A DNA stretch of 43,180 bases from an uncultured Alphaproteobacteria bacterium (lineage in GTDB: Bacteria; Pseudomonadota; Alphaproteobacteria; Rs-D84), in the NCBI GenBank assembly GCA_944389595.1, contig CALXMY010000007.1, forward strand, positions 1 to 43,180, in the 5' to 3' direction. The first letter of the stretch is position 1; each line of letters begins with the position of its first letter. The notes under the pieces are model-generated. The model saw only the letters and a list, made by a program, of their open reading frames with translations, ran no database searches and was not told where the DNA came from. The position numbers and the translations under genes are program-made. Below are positions 26,848 through 35,175 of the stretch, piece after piece.

Positions 26848-27014
26848 ATAAAGTAACTTGTCAAACTTTTTGTAGAAAAAGCGGTTTTAGAACGGGGTAC
26901 GACAGCAATTTTCACAAAAATGTTACATATTTGCTACATGGTGGGGCGGTTGGTGTAAGAATAAAACGGTGCAAGTGGGCGAAAATCGGGTAAACAATTG
27001 GTTTGGGTTCAGAC
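26848..27014. other. Unassigned remainder of the inserted segment
   Basis: This AT-rich sequence after the glycosyltransferase fragment and before the right repeat has no recognisable gene. With 27065-27333 it forms a gene-free stretch of nearly 490 bases. Confidence 0.5.
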
Positions 27015-27064
27015 GATTTCTAATCCGCAGGTCGCAGGTTCGAATCCTGCAGGGCGCGCCAAAA
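27015..27064 (+). repeat. Direct repeat, right copy (tRNA-Arg 3' half), putative attR
   Basis: Exact 50-base copy of 23965-24014. The 5' half of a tRNA is absent upstream, so this is not a functional tRNA gene. Confidence 0.85.
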
Positions 27065-27069
27065 ATTTT

Positions 27070-27096
27070 ACCGCCGACGCAGTTGGCGGTTTAATT
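27070..27096 (+). terminator. Terminator-like hairpin after the right repeat
   Basis: The ACCGCC / GGCGGT stem with a nine-base loop is followed by TTAATTT. It resembles the hairpin after tRNA-Pro and is probably the original tRNA-Arg terminator. Confidence 0.45.
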
Positions 27097-27237
27097 TATG
27101 TGTCGTGCCCCAGAATTTAAATCAACGAAAGAGCAGGTTGAACCGCCACAAAAAGGCAGACCGCATTATGCCGGTTTGACCCGGTAAATTTTGCCGGGTG
27201 GCACAGCGATCTTGGGGGGGCGAATGAATAATGTTAT

Positions 27238-27257
27238 ACGCCGTGGGCGTTTTTTTA
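27238..27257 (+). terminator. Short hairpin with T-run
   Basis: ACGCC / GGCGT with loop GTG is followed by six or seven T. The stem is weak, and no gene ends directly before it. Confidence 0.35.
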
Positions 27258-27297
27258 TTGGGAAATCATACCTGGGGCATTGGGGTGGGACATATGT

Positions 27298-27303
27298 TAT
27301 AAT
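27298..27303 (+). promoter_or_regulatory. -10 box of the tspO gene
   Basis: A perfect TATAAT stands 30 bases before the ATG, followed by AAGGGAG as ribosome site. No clear -35 was seen. Confidence 0.5.
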
Positions 27304-27333
27304 GGTCATGTATAAAACAAAGGGAGTTTTTTA

Positions 27334-27804
27334 ATGAAAAAATTTTGGTTGTTTATTTTGGCGGTTGTAATTTCTTTCCTGCCGGGAATTATTGGATTGA
27401 TGTTTTCGCCGGATGGGGCATCTGATTTATGGTATAATGCGTTGGTAAAACCTGCGTTGACCCCGGCTGGGTGGGTGTTTGCCGTTGTGTGGCCAATTTT
27501 ATACCTGATTTTAGGTATCGCGTTATATTTAATTATTGTTGACAAGACGCGTTACAGTAAATCTATGTCTTATTGGGCGTTTGGGTCGCATGTGGTGCTG
27601 AATGCGTTATGGTCATATTTGTTTTTTGGCGCGAATTTGGTCAGTGCCGGATTATTCGTATTAATTGCCTTAATCGGTGTTACAATATGGATGATGTATG
27701 CATTTCGGCCAATCAGTCGACCCGCATATTATTTGGTATGGCCGTATTTGTTATGGTTGTTGTTCGCGTTGTATTTAAATGGTGCCGTATTGTTTTTAAA
27801 TTAA
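27334..27804 (+). CDS. tspO: TspO/MBR-family tryptophan-rich membrane protein
   Basis: The 156-residue, five-helix protein belongs to the TspO/peripheral benzodiazepine receptor family, which binds porphyrins and other hydrophobic ligands. Signature stretches are KPALTPAGWVFAVVWPILY, LNALWSYLFFG, and AYYLVWPYLLWLLFALYLN with the conserved W, P, Y and N. The role in bacteria (tetrapyrrole handling or stress) is not settled. It stands alone between its own -10 box and a terminator. Confidence 0.93.
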   Translation: MKKFWLFILAVVISFLPGIIGLMFSPDGASDLWYNALVKPALTPAGWVFAVVWPILYLILGIALYLIIVDKTRYSKSMSYWAFGSHVVLNALWSYLFFGANLVSAGLFVLIALIGVTIWMMYAFRPISRPAYYLVWPYLLWLLFALYLNGAVLFLN

Positions 27805-27828
27805 AATCCGCCGTTTGGCGGATTTTTT
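27803..27828. terminator. Terminator shared by tspO and the convergent ftsB-like gene
   Basis: AAAATCCGCC / GGCGGATTTT with loop GTTT sits at the tspO stop, with T on the plus and A on the minus side, so it can act in both directions. Confidence 0.8.
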
Positions 27829-28153
27829 ATATCTTTAAAATTTTAAAATCAGGATTGCCAACATTCAGGTATTTTAATCCCAATTCCTCGACATAATCAG
27901 GACTGTAGCCCTGCAGTAATTCGATATGTTGATGAATTTCCTGTAATTTTGATTGTTCGGCGGCCAATTGTTCCTGTTCCCCGTGCAGTCGCCATATGTT
28001 TACGATAAATTGCTGCACGTTCACATCGCCCCAAAACATGCGAACAAACATATACAGTGCAAACAGCGTTAATAAAATGCCGAATTTGCCATATATTCCG
28101 TCGGACCATGCACGGCCAATAAATCCAAATAAATTTTTGATTTTTTCCTTCAT
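27827..28153 (-). CDS. ftsB: FtsB/DivIC-like septum formation initiator protein
   Basis: The 108-residue product has a short cytosolic N-terminus, one membrane helix (FGILLTLFALYMFVRMF), a periplasmic coiled coil (EQEQLAAEQSKLQEIHQHI) and a C-terminal SPDYVEELGLKYL block, which is the characteristic FtsB/DivIC ending. FtsB forms a complex with FtsL and FtsQ at the division septum. The frame could start at ATG 28162, but a TATAAT on this strand (28161-28166) overlaps that codon, so ATG 28153 is preferred. It is divergent from dusB with only ~20 bases between them. The family is assigned by architecture. Confidence 0.7.
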   Translation of the reverse strand: MKEKIKNLFGFIGRAWSDGIYGKFGILLTLFALYMFVRMFWGDVNVQQFIVNIWRLHGEQEQLAAEQSKLQEIHQHIELLQGYSPDYVEELGLKYLNVGNPDFKILKI

Positions 28154-28172
28154 CGGTGGCATTATATCACAA

Positions 28173-29102
28173 ATGTTTAATAATAATCAAATTTTTGGTG
28201 CACCATTGGCCGGAATTACAGATAAACCTTTTCGGCGGGTGGTTCGTATGTTTTCGCCAAATGTGCCGCTGTATACGGAAATGATATCGTGTCATTCATT
28301 GGTGGGGGCGCATAAAAATTGTTTGCGGAATTTTGATCGATATGATGATGAAGGCAACATAGGTGCACAAATTTTTGGTGCAAATGTGAATTTAATGGCT
28401 GATGCGGCAAAAATATTACAGGATTCAGGTGCGGCGTGGATTGATATTAATATGGGGTGTCCTGTGCCAAAGGTGGCGACGCGCAGTGGGGCGGGGGCAA
28501 ATTTAATGCGCGATCATAAATTGGCCGAAAAAATTATGCGCGCAGTTGTTGGGGCGGTTCAAATTCCGGTGTCAATTAAAACGCGGTTGGGTTGGGATGA
28601 TGCACATCGCGATTGGGCCGAATTAATTAATATTGCCGCCGATTGCGGGGTGCGGTTTGCCGCATTGCATGGACGCACGCGGGCGCAATTGTATACAGGG
28701 GTGTCACAATTGCCTGAATTGTACAATATGCCGATTCCAATTATTGGAAATGGCGATATTAAAACAGCGGCAGATGTTGCACGTGTGCGCGATTTAGGGT
28801 ATTCGGGCGCAATGATTGGGCGCGCGATGTTGGGGCGGCCGTGGATTTTGGGTGAATTGGCCGGTGAGTATAATAATATGGGTGGCATTAATATTGGCGC
28901 GGTGGCATTGCGTCATTTTGAATATATGTTGGAATATTATGGTGAAAAAAACGCAACACAAATGTTTCGCAAGCATGCGGCATGGTATTCGGCGGGTGTT
29001 GCGAATTCTGCGGAATTCAGAATACGTGTAAATCAAATAACTGATGCAAATGAAATGCGTTTGGAAATTTGTAAATTTTGGGGTTGCGAAGCGAATATAT
29101 AG
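28173..29102 (+). CDS. dusB: tRNA-dihydrouridine synthase (DusB type)
   Basis: The 309-residue flavoenzyme reduces uridines in tRNA with NADPH. It has APLAGITDKPFRRV at the start, DINMGCPVPKVATRSGAGANLM with the catalytic Cys, SIKTRLGW, HGRTRAQLYTG and GNGDIKTAADVARV with phosphate-binding residues of the TIM barrel. It ends with the helical RNA-binding domain. An upstream extension of the frame exists but runs across the divergent promoter, and ATG 28173 gives the family length. No purine-rich ribosome site is visible. Confidence 0.92.
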   Translation: MFNNNQIFGAPLAGITDKPFRRVVRMFSPNVPLYTEMISCHSLVGAHKNCLRNFDRYDDEGNIGAQIFGANVNLMADAAKILQDSGAAWIDINMGCPVPKVATRSGAGANLMRDHKLAEKIMRAVVGAVQIPVSIKTRLGWDDAHRDWAELINIAADCGVRFAALHGRTRAQLYTGVSQLPELYNMPIPIIGNGDIKTAADVARVRDLGYSGAMIGRAMLGRPWILGELAGEYNNMGGINIGAVALRHFEYMLEYYGEKNATQMFRKHAAWYSAGVANSAEFRIRVNQITDANEMRLEICKFWGCEANI

Positions 29103-29137
29103 ATTCTATGATTATTAAAAAAGCAAGGAATTGTAAA

Positions 29138-29998
29138 ATGAATGAAAATAACAATATTGAAACAAGCAATGAAATGACAGTTGGTGAAATTTTGCGCAAT
29201 GCGCGTACAACTGGTCGGCGCAAGCGTGAAATACAAACGGTTGCCAAACAACTGTGCATACGCGAGGAATTTTTACAGGCATTAGAAGACGGAAAATACA
29301 ATATTATTCCGGAAACAGTATATATTTTGGGCTTTGCACGAAATTATGCGATGGAATTGGGATTGGATCCTGATGAAATCGTTGCCAAATTAAAAAAAGA
29401 AATGGGATTGATAACCGATGGGCGTGATGATGACGATGAAAAAGATTCTGATGCGTTTGTGTCCGCCGCGGGTCATGAAAAGTGGTATCGTCGGGTAATA
29501 ACGAATTGTTATAAATATATTCGGCGCAATTGGATATGGTTTACAATTGGTGGCGTTGTGGTTATTGCGGCGATTGTTGGAATTTTGGTTTTGGGGTCAA
29601 CAAATCGCGATGTTGTTACGGAACCAGAAAACGGGGCGGTTGTTACGACGACTGTTTCGGAAACATCGGAACCACAATATAATGTGGCGGTGCGTGAACG
29701 TTTTGGTACCGAAAATGCCGACGATGCGTCTGTAATATTACAGGCTGTTCAGGAATCATGGGTGAAAATCGAAGATAGACGTGGAAATACTGTATTCAGT
29801 CGTGTGTTGGTGCCGGGTGATATTTATTATGTTCCTGATGGTGACAGATATTCCGCGGTGTTTGGAAATGCCGGCGGCGTTGATGTATGGGTAAATGGCG
29901 TTTTGGCACCTAAACAGGGGGCGGACCATGTTCGGGTTGCTGATATTTCATTGGCACCGGATGATTTGATAAAAAATTCGCAATCTGATGCCGAATAG
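29138..29998 (+). CDS. rodZ: RodZ-like helix-turn-helix membrane protein
   Basis: The 286-residue product has the RodZ plan: an N-terminal HTH of the Xre-like type ([14 protein letters not shown], then [18 protein letters not shown] and [19 protein letters not shown]), a basic stretch and one membrane helix ([20 protein letters not shown]), and a periplasmic beta domain ([19 protein letters not shown], typical of DUF4115). RodZ links MreB filaments to the wall-synthesis machinery and sets rod shape. AAGGAA stands before ATG 29138. The lower part of the 3' end runs into a hairpin before uvrA. Confidence 0.85.
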   Translation: MNENNNIETSNEMTVGEILRNARTTGRRKREIQTVAKQLCIREEFLQALEDGKYNIIPETVYILGFARNYAMELGLDPDEIVAKLKKEMGLITDGRDDDDEKDSDAFVSAAGHEKWYRRVITNCYKYIRRNWIWFTIGGVVVIAAIVGILVLGSTNRDVVTEPENGAVVTTTVSETSEPQYNVAVRERFGTENADDASVILQAVQESWVKIEDRRGNTVFSRVLVPGDIYYVPDGDRYSAVFGNAGGVDVWVNGVLAPKQGADHVRVADISLAPDDLIKNSQSDAE

Positions 29999-30006
29999 TT
30001 TTGTAC

Positions 30007-30036
30007 AGAACGGGTAAAAGATTTTTTACCCGTTCT
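30007..30036 (+). other. 13-bp perfect hairpin between rodZ and uvrA
   Basis: AGAACGGGTAAAA / TTTTACCCGTTCT with loop GATT. There is no T-run after it, so it may be a factor-dependent terminator, an mRNA-stability element or an operator in the uvrA leader. Confidence 0.6.
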
Positions 30037-30075
30037 ATTGAAATTTTCGACATTTTTTCTATATTAACATTTGTT

Positions 30076-32934
30076 ATGAGTGGTGTTATAAAAATTCGCG
30101 GCGCACGCGAAAACAATCTTAAAAATATTGATTTGGACATACCAAAAAATAAATTGGTTGTCTTTACAGGCGTTTCCGGTTCTGGGAAATCGTCGTTGGC
30201 ATTTAATACCATTTATGCCGAAGGTCAACGCAGATATGTTGAATCATTGTCGGCGTATGCGCGCCAATTTCTGGATATGCAAAAAAAGCCAGATGTTGAT
30301 TTAATCGAAGGTTTGTCCCCCGCAATTTCAATTGAACAAAAAACTACATCGAAAAATCCGCGTTCTACGGTTGGGACTGTGACCGAAATTTATGATTATT
30401 TACGTTTGTTGTGGGCACGTATTGGGGTGCCGCATTCGCCGGTGACCGGATTGCCAATTAAATCACAGACAATTCCGGAAATGGTTGATTGGACAATGAA
30501 AATTCCGGCGGGAACAAAAATTTTTATAATGGCTCCATTGGTACGTGAACGCAAAGGGGAATATAAAAAAGAAATTGCGTTTTTGGTTAAACAGGGATAC
30601 CAGCGTGCAATTATTGATGGTGAATTACATGATTTATCGGCTGTGCCGCCATTGGATAAAAATAAAAAACATACAATTTTTGTAATTGTGGATAGATTGC
30701 AAATGCCCGCGGCGGATGCCGATGAAACGGCTGTCGAAGAATTTCGTTCGCGTATGTTTGCATCGTTTGAAGGCGCGTTGCGTTTGGTGCCGGGGTCGGT
30801 GCTGGTGCGGCGATTGGATACGAACGAAGATATTTTGTATTCGCAAAATTATGCGTGCCCGGTCAGTGGGTTTACAGTGCCAAAAATTGAACCACGTTTG
30901 TTTTCTTTTAATGCGCCGATGGGTGCATGCCCGGCCTGTGATGGATTGGGGGTACAATTAAATATGTCGCCTGATTTGGTGATTCCGGACCCGTCAAAAT
31001 CTATTTTGGATGGCGCAATCGCACCATGGTCGCGCGGTGGCATGTTAAGTCAGTTTGATCATTTGTTGGATGCGCTGCATAAAAAATATAAAATTCCATT
31101 GTCAAAACCGTGGCATACATTAACCCAACAACAAAAAGATATTATTTTGTACGGCAGTGGGGATGAACCAATTAAAATAAATTGGAATGGTTTTGTTTAT
31201 GAAAAGCCGTACGAAGGGGTAATTCCAAATATTGAACGCCGTTGGCGTGAATCTGATTCCGAAGCTGTACGCAGTGAATTGGCAAAATATCAATCTGAAA
31301 AACCGTGCCCGATGTGCCATGGCAAGCGGTTAAATATTCAGGCATTGTGTGTAAAAATTTATGGACTGGATATCATGGATGCATGCGATATGGCGGTTGA
31401 TCAATCGTTGCGGTGGTTTACCGATTTGCCAAATCATTTGTCGCAAAAGGAAAATGATATTGCGCGTGTGATATTGCGCGAAATCACCAGTCGTTTACAT
31501 TTTTTGCAAAATGTGGGATTGGGGTATTTGACTTTGTCGCGTATGTCAGGGACTTTATCAGGGGGCGAAGCGCAACGAATTCGTTTGGCATCACAAATTG
31601 GCAGTGGTTTGTCGGGTGTGTTATATGTGTTGGATGAGCCATCAATTGGTCTGCATCAAAGTGACAATGATAAATTATTGGATACATTGAAAATGTTACG
31701 CGACAAGGATAATACTGTCATTGTTGTGGAACATGACGAAGATGCAATGCGGGCGGCTGATTATTTGGTTGATATCGGCCCGGGGGCGGGTATTAATGGC
31801 GGGCACGTTGTTGCCGCCGGTACACCAGATGTGGTTATTAAAAATAAAAATTCGCTGACGGGGCAATATTTGTCCGGGAAACGCCGCATAGAAGTTCCGA
31901 AAAAACGGCGCACTGGGAATGGGCATGTTATTTCAATTCAGGGTGCGCGTGAAAATAATTTGAAAAATATAAATGTAGATTTTCCGTTGGGCGAATTTGT
32001 TGCGTTAACCGGGGTGTCGGGATCTGGGAAATCGACATTGTTATTGGACACGTTATATCCGGCCTTGATGCGTGCGCTGTATAATTCCAAATTGGAAACA
32101 GGGGCGCATGATATTATTCGTGGAATGGAACATGTGGACAAGGTGGTTGATATTGATCAATCGCCAATTGGACGAACCCCACGCAGTAATCCGGCGACTT
32201 ATACAGGCGTTTTTTCAAATATTCGTGATTTTTTTGCTGGACTGCCCGAAGCAAAGGCGCGTGGATATGGGCCGGGACGATTTTCGTTTAATGTCAAGGG
32301 CGGCCGGTGCGAGGCATGTCAGGGTGACGGCCAGATAAAAATAGAAATGAATTTCTTGGCCGATGTATATGTGGAATGCGATAAATGTCACGGTGCACGG
32401 TATAATGATGAAACTTTGGCTGTGAAGTATAAAGGTAAATCCATTGCCGATGTATTAAACATGACGGTCGAAGAGGCATACAGATTTTTCAGTAATGTTC
32501 CGCAAATTGCCCGCAAATTGGAACTGTTAAAGCGCGTTGGGTTGGATTATATAAAATTGGGACAAAGTTCGTTGGATTTATCAGGGGGCGAAGCGCAACG
32601 TATAAAATTGTCCAAGGAATTGGCCGCACGCAGCACTGGTCAAACAATATATATTTTGGACGAACCAACCACTGGGTTGCATTTCGCAGATATTAAATTG
32701 TTGTTGTCTGTGTTACATGAATTGGTGGATGCGGGAAATACCGTGATTGTAATAGAACATAATTTGGAAGTTATCAAAACTGCGGATTGGATTGTGGATT
32801 TGGGGCCGGGCGGTGGTGCAAATGGCGGACATGTGGTTGCGGTTGGTACACCGGAACAAATTGCTGACAATCCTGAATCGTTGACCGGACAGTATTTGAA
32901 AAAGTATCTGGACAATGGGGCGTATAAAAAATAA
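30076..32934 (+). CDS. uvrA: UvrABC system protein A (nucleotide excision repair)
   Basis: The 952-residue, two-ATPase protein finds DNA damage and loads UvrB. Two Walker A motifs (GVSGSGKSS near 32-40 and GVSGSGKST near 646) and two ABC signatures ([14 protein letters not shown] and [14 protein letters not shown]) are present, as are both DEP Walker B boxes. The second zinc module (CEAC and CDKC) is complete. In the first zinc module the first pair reads CPVS instead of CxxC, so one ligand is replaced by Ser; the second pair CPAC is present. Start ATG 30076 lies after a hairpin, with no clear ribosome site. Length is normal. Confidence 0.96.
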   Translation: MSGVIKIRGARENNLKNIDLDIPKNKLVVFTGVSGSGKSSLAFNTIYAEGQRRYVESLSAYARQFLDMQKKPDVDLIEGLSPAISIEQKTTSKNPRSTVGTVTEIYDYLRLLWARIGVPHSPVTGLPIKSQTIPEMVDWTMKIPAGTKIFIMAPLVRERKGEYKKEIAFLVKQGYQRAIIDGELHDLSAVPPLDKNKKHTIFVIVDRLQMPAADADETAVEEFRSRMFASFEGALRLVPGSVLVRRLDTNEDILYSQNYACPVSGFTVPKIEPRLFSFNAPMGACPACDGLGVQLNMSPDLVIPDPSKSILDGAIAPWSRGGMLSQFDHLLDALHKKYKIPLSKPWHTLTQQQKDIILYGSGDEPIKINWNGFVYEKPYEGVIPNIERRWRESDSEAVRSELAKYQSEKPCPMCHGKRLNIQALCVKIYGLDIMDACDMAVDQSLRWFTDLPNHLSQKENDIARVILREITSRLHFLQNVGLGYLTLSRMSGTLSGGEAQRIRLASQIGSGLSGVLYVLDEPSIGLHQSDNDKLLDTLKMLRDKDNTVIVVEHDEDAMRAADYLVDIGPGAGINGGHVVAAGTPDVVIKNKNSLTGQYLSGKRRIEVPKKRRTGNGHVISIQGARENNLKNINVDFPLGEFVALTGVSGSGKSTLLLDTLYPALMRALYNSKLETGAHDIIRGMEHVDKVVDIDQSPIGRTPRSNPATYTGVFSNIRDFFAGLPEAKARGYGPGRFSFNVKGGRCEACQGDGQIKIEMNFLADVYVECDKCHGARYNDETLAVKYKGKSIADVLNMTVEEAYRFFSNVPQIARKLELLKRVGLDYIKLGQSSLDLSGGEAQRIKLSKELAARSTGQTIYILDEPTTGLHFADIKLLLSVLHELVDAGNTVIVIEHNLEVIKTADWIVDLGPGGGANGGHVVAVGTPEQIADNPESLTGQYLKKYLDNGAYKK

Positions 32935-32969
32935 AGTATATAGTATAAATAACAAAAGGGGTTATTAAT

Positions 32970-33500
32970 ATGTTTGGATTTGGTAAAAAGAAAAATAAAG
33001 TTACTGATACAACAGCAACAGATAATGTAAATGCGCAAATTGACGAAAAAGAATTGAAAAAAATGGAATCTAAAATCCCCAGCGGGATGAAGGAAACCGC
33101 CCAGCGCATGATGAATGGGCAATTTGATATGAATGATATGTTGGCGCAATTAAAACAGATTAAAAAAATGAGTAATTTCAGCGGACTGTTAAAAATGGTG
33201 CCTGGGATGTCCGGGGCGGTTGCCGCAATGAAAGAAAAAATCAAAGATGGCAGTGTTGACGCGCAAATAAAAATTTTAGAGGCAATGACACCGGCCGAAC
33301 GTGCCGAACCAGAAAAAATTTTTGCAAACGCCAAAACGCGTATTGCTGATACGGCCGGGTGCGCGGTGCGTGATGTTGAACATATTATAAAGCAATACAC
33401 AAAAATGCGTCAGCAGATGGCAATGGTCCAACGCATGGGGGGAATGGAGGCTGTGATGGAAAAAATGCGACAACAGCCTGTTGGGCCGGCGAATAAATAA
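32970..33500 (+). CDS. Free-standing SRP54/Ffh M-domain protein
   Basis: The 176-residue product contains only the methionine-rich M domain of the signal-recognition-particle GTPase. GQFDMNDMLAQLKQIKKM (50-67), LLKMVPGM (73-80), MTPAERAEPEKI (106-117) and VRDVEHIIKQYTKMRQQM (133-150) align clearly with the Ffh C-terminal part. The NG GTPase domain (about 300 residues) is absent, and the start has its own ribosome site (AAGGGG), so it is a separate gene. The RNA-binding block normally reading GSRxxRIAxGSG is ANAKTRIADTAG here, so key residues for 4.5S RNA are lost or changed. It may be a paralogue with another role, or one half of a split Ffh. The rest of the cluster gives no hint. Confidence 0.8.
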   Translation: MFGFGKKKNKVTDTTATDNVNAQIDEKELKKMESKIPSGMKETAQRMMNGQFDMNDMLAQLKQIKKMSNFSGLLKMVPGMSGAVAAMKEKIKDGSVDAQIKILEAMTPAERAEPEKIFANAKTRIADTAGCAVRDVEHIIKQYTKMRQQMAMVQRMGGMEAVMEKMRQQPVGPANK

Positions 33501-33513
33501 AATTGGATTTTGA

Positions 33514-33786
33514 ATGAATTGGAGAAAAATATTTAATTGGACCCCGGTTTCAGTAAAAGTGCCGTATCCACGTTTTAGTATCAGAGGTAACAAGCGGTTT
33601 TTGCTGGGGTATGTTGTTGAGATAGAATATAAATATCATGGCTTGTGGCCGGTGTTTTTTGAGGCGCATAATAATTTAAATAATCCGACACAACGTGGAT
33701 CTGCGGCATTAAGAGATGCGATAATTTTATATAAACGCACAAAAAATACGATATATGAAAATAACAATAAAAATAAACAAAAGTGA
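33514..33786 (+). CDS. Hypothetical small protein
   Basis: The 90-residue basic product (NWRKIFNWTPVSVKVPYPRF, then LLGYVVEIEYKYHGLW) has aromatic-rich strands and an Asn/Lys tail. No family was recognised. It sits between the SRP M-domain gene and rlmE with short gaps (13 and 12 bases) on the same strand, so co-transcription is likely. Confidence 0.5.
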   Translation: MNWRKIFNWTPVSVKVPYPRFSIRGNKRFLLGYVVEIEYKYHGLWPVFFEAHNNLNNPTQRGSAALRDAIILYKRTKNTIYENNNKNKQK

Positions 33787-33798
33787 TGCAGTAATTAA

Positions 33799-34479
33799 AT
33801 GAAAATATTGAATAAAAAAATTGCATCAAAAAAATCGTCGGCCGCATGGATTCAACGCCAGGCGGCTGACCCGTATGTTGCGCGTGCACATCGTGATGGT
33901 TATCGTGCACGTGCCGCATATAAATTGATTGAAATAAATGAAAAATATAAATTCCTGAAAAATGGCCAGGTTGTGGTGGATTTAGGGGCCGCGCCGGGGT
34001 CGTGGTCGCAATATGTTATGCGGGCGTTTCCGCGGTCGCGTGTGTTCGCCATGGATTTACTGGAAATTGTGCCAATCCCGGGTGTCGAATTTTATCAGGG
34101 CGATTTTACGACGGATGATGCGCTGGATTGGCTGGTGCAAAAATTAAATTTGCCGACCGATGGTGCGACGCATGGAACGGTGGATGTTGTGTTGTCTGAT
34201 ATGGCACCAAATACGGTTGGACATAAAAAAACCGATCATATTCGGCAAATGGTGTTATTGGAATATGCGTTTGATTTTGCGTGTCGTGCGTTAAAGCCCG
34301 GTGGGGTGTTTGTTGCAAAATCTTTTACAGGTGGCACAACAAATGAATTATTAAAACAAATTCGCGAAAAATTCGAATCGGTGCATCATATTAAACCGCC
34401 TGCATCACGCAAGGACAGTGTTGAAATGTTTATCGTTGCGTTGGGATTCAAAGGGGAAATGGATGAAAAAATTAAATAA
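33799..34479 (+). CDS. rlmE: 23S rRNA 2'-O-ribose uridine methyltransferase (FtsJ/RrmJ)
   Basis: The 226-residue SAM-dependent enzyme methylates a uridine of the 23S A-loop late in ribosome assembly. Motifs: YRARAAYKLIEIN (catalytic Lys region), VVVDLGAAPGSWSQYV (SAM loop), VLSDMAPNTVGHKKTDHIR (catalytic Asp), VFVAKSFTGG (Lys) and SVEMFIVAL (Glu). The K-D-K-E tetrad is complete. The N-terminal 25 residues are basic. The stop overlaps the next small gene by 17 bases. Confidence 0.95.
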   Translation: MKILNKKIASKKSSAAWIQRQAADPYVARAHRDGYRARAAYKLIEINEKYKFLKNGQVVVDLGAAPGSWSQYVMRAFPRSRVFAMDLLEIVPIPGVEFYQGDFTTDDALDWLVQKLNLPTDGATHGTVDVVLSDMAPNTVGHKKTDHIRQMVLLEYAFDFACRALKPGGVFVAKSFTGGTTNELLKQIREKFESVHHIKPPASRKDSVEMFIVALGFKGEMDEKIK

Positions 34480-34684
34480 TAAGCAAAAGAAAGTTTTATT
34501 TTGGATATTGTGGGGTGTGTTAATTGCGCTTTTGTGCGTTGGAATGGATGTAACATCGTATTTAATAGACGGCGGTTATTTGTTTGATAACAGCTGGGGG
34601 CAATTTGGTATTGTTGTATATTGGATGCTGATTGGTATGGGCATGGTTTATACAGACAAGTTGCGTTCAAATCGTAAAAAATAA
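34463..34684 (+). CDS. Small two-helix membrane protein
   Basis: The 73-residue product starts at ATG 34463 with AAGGGG upstream, inside the rlmE end. It has a Lys-rich start (MKKLNNKQKK), two membrane helices (FWILWGVLIALLCVGMDV; FGIVVYWMLIGMGMVY) and a basic tail. It is translationally linked to rlmE. Function unknown. Confidence 0.65.
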   Translation: MKKLNNKQKKVLFWILWGVLIALLCVGMDVTSYLIDGGYLFDNSWGQFGIVVYWMLIGMGMVYTDKLRSNRKK

Positions 34685-34712
34685 ATCGTCGATTTTTTTT
34701 CGGCGATTTTTT
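34683..34712. terminator. Bidirectional terminator between the small membrane gene and rnhA
   Basis: AAATCGTCG / CGGCGATTT with an AT-rich loop and T/A runs on both sides, at a convergent gene end. Confidence 0.65.
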
Positions 34713-35139
34713 ATTTCATCTTTTCGGCCGCGGTACGTGCCAATTCGTCACAGCGTTCGTTATATGCGTTTCCATTATGGCCGCGTACCCAAACCCAATG
34801 AATTTTGCGGGGGCGCGCCAATTCATCCAATTGCTGCCACAATTCTTTGTTTTTAACGGGCTTTTTCGCGGCGGTTTTCCAATTATTGTTTTTCCATTGT
34901 GGAACCCAGATCTGCATGCCGTTTTTTACATATTGACTGTCGGTATGGATTTCAATTTCGTTGTGATGGCGGGTCGCGGCCAATGCGCGTATAACCGCCG
35001 TTAATTCCATTTGATTATTTGTTGTGTTGCGTTCGCCACCACTGCGTTCGGCAACGTTTTCGCCGTTGGTCGCAATAAACGCCCACCCGCCGGGGCCGGG
35101 GTTACCCAAACAACTGCCGTCTGTCCAAATTTTTAACAT
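34711..35139 (-). CDS. rnhA: Ribonuclease HI
   Basis: The 142-residue enzyme cuts RNA in RNA-DNA hybrids. The catalytic carboxylates are D7 (WTDGSCLGNPGPGGWA), E45 (NNQMELTA), D67 (HTDSQYV) and D131 (NERCDELA), with His121 in the WVRGHNGNAYNE loop. Upstream ATG codons would add non-conserved residues across the promoter, so ATG 35139 is chosen. It is divergent from the transketolase gene. Confidence 0.96.
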   Translation of the reverse strand: MLKIWTDGSCLGNPGPGGWAFIATNGENVAERSGGERNTTNNQMELTAVIRALAATRHHNEIEIHTDSQYVKNGMQIWVPQWKNNNWKTAAKKPVKNKELWQQLDELARPRKIHWVWVRGHNGNAYNERCDELARTAAEKMK

Positions 35140-35175
35140 TTTTTTAGCCTTGGTTTTGTGATATAATATCATAAA

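Larger units (their letters stand above)
24015..27064. mobile_element. tRNA-Arg-flanked ~3-kb inserted segment carrying valS
   Basis: The segment is bounded by the 50-bp direct repeat (distance 3,050 bases). It holds valS, a truncated glycosyltransferase start and ~170 bases of unassigned sequence. A terminator-like hairpin that would suit the tRNA (27070-27096) now follows the right repeat, not the tRNA itself, as expected if the segment was inserted between them. No integrase or other mobility gene is inside, so it is either a decayed remnant or was mobilised in trans. Confidence 0.6.

Noticed and set aside
27015..27064. Second tRNA-Arg gene
   Set aside because: Only the 3' half is present; acceptor 5' strand and D arm are missing, so it is a repeat end, not a gene.
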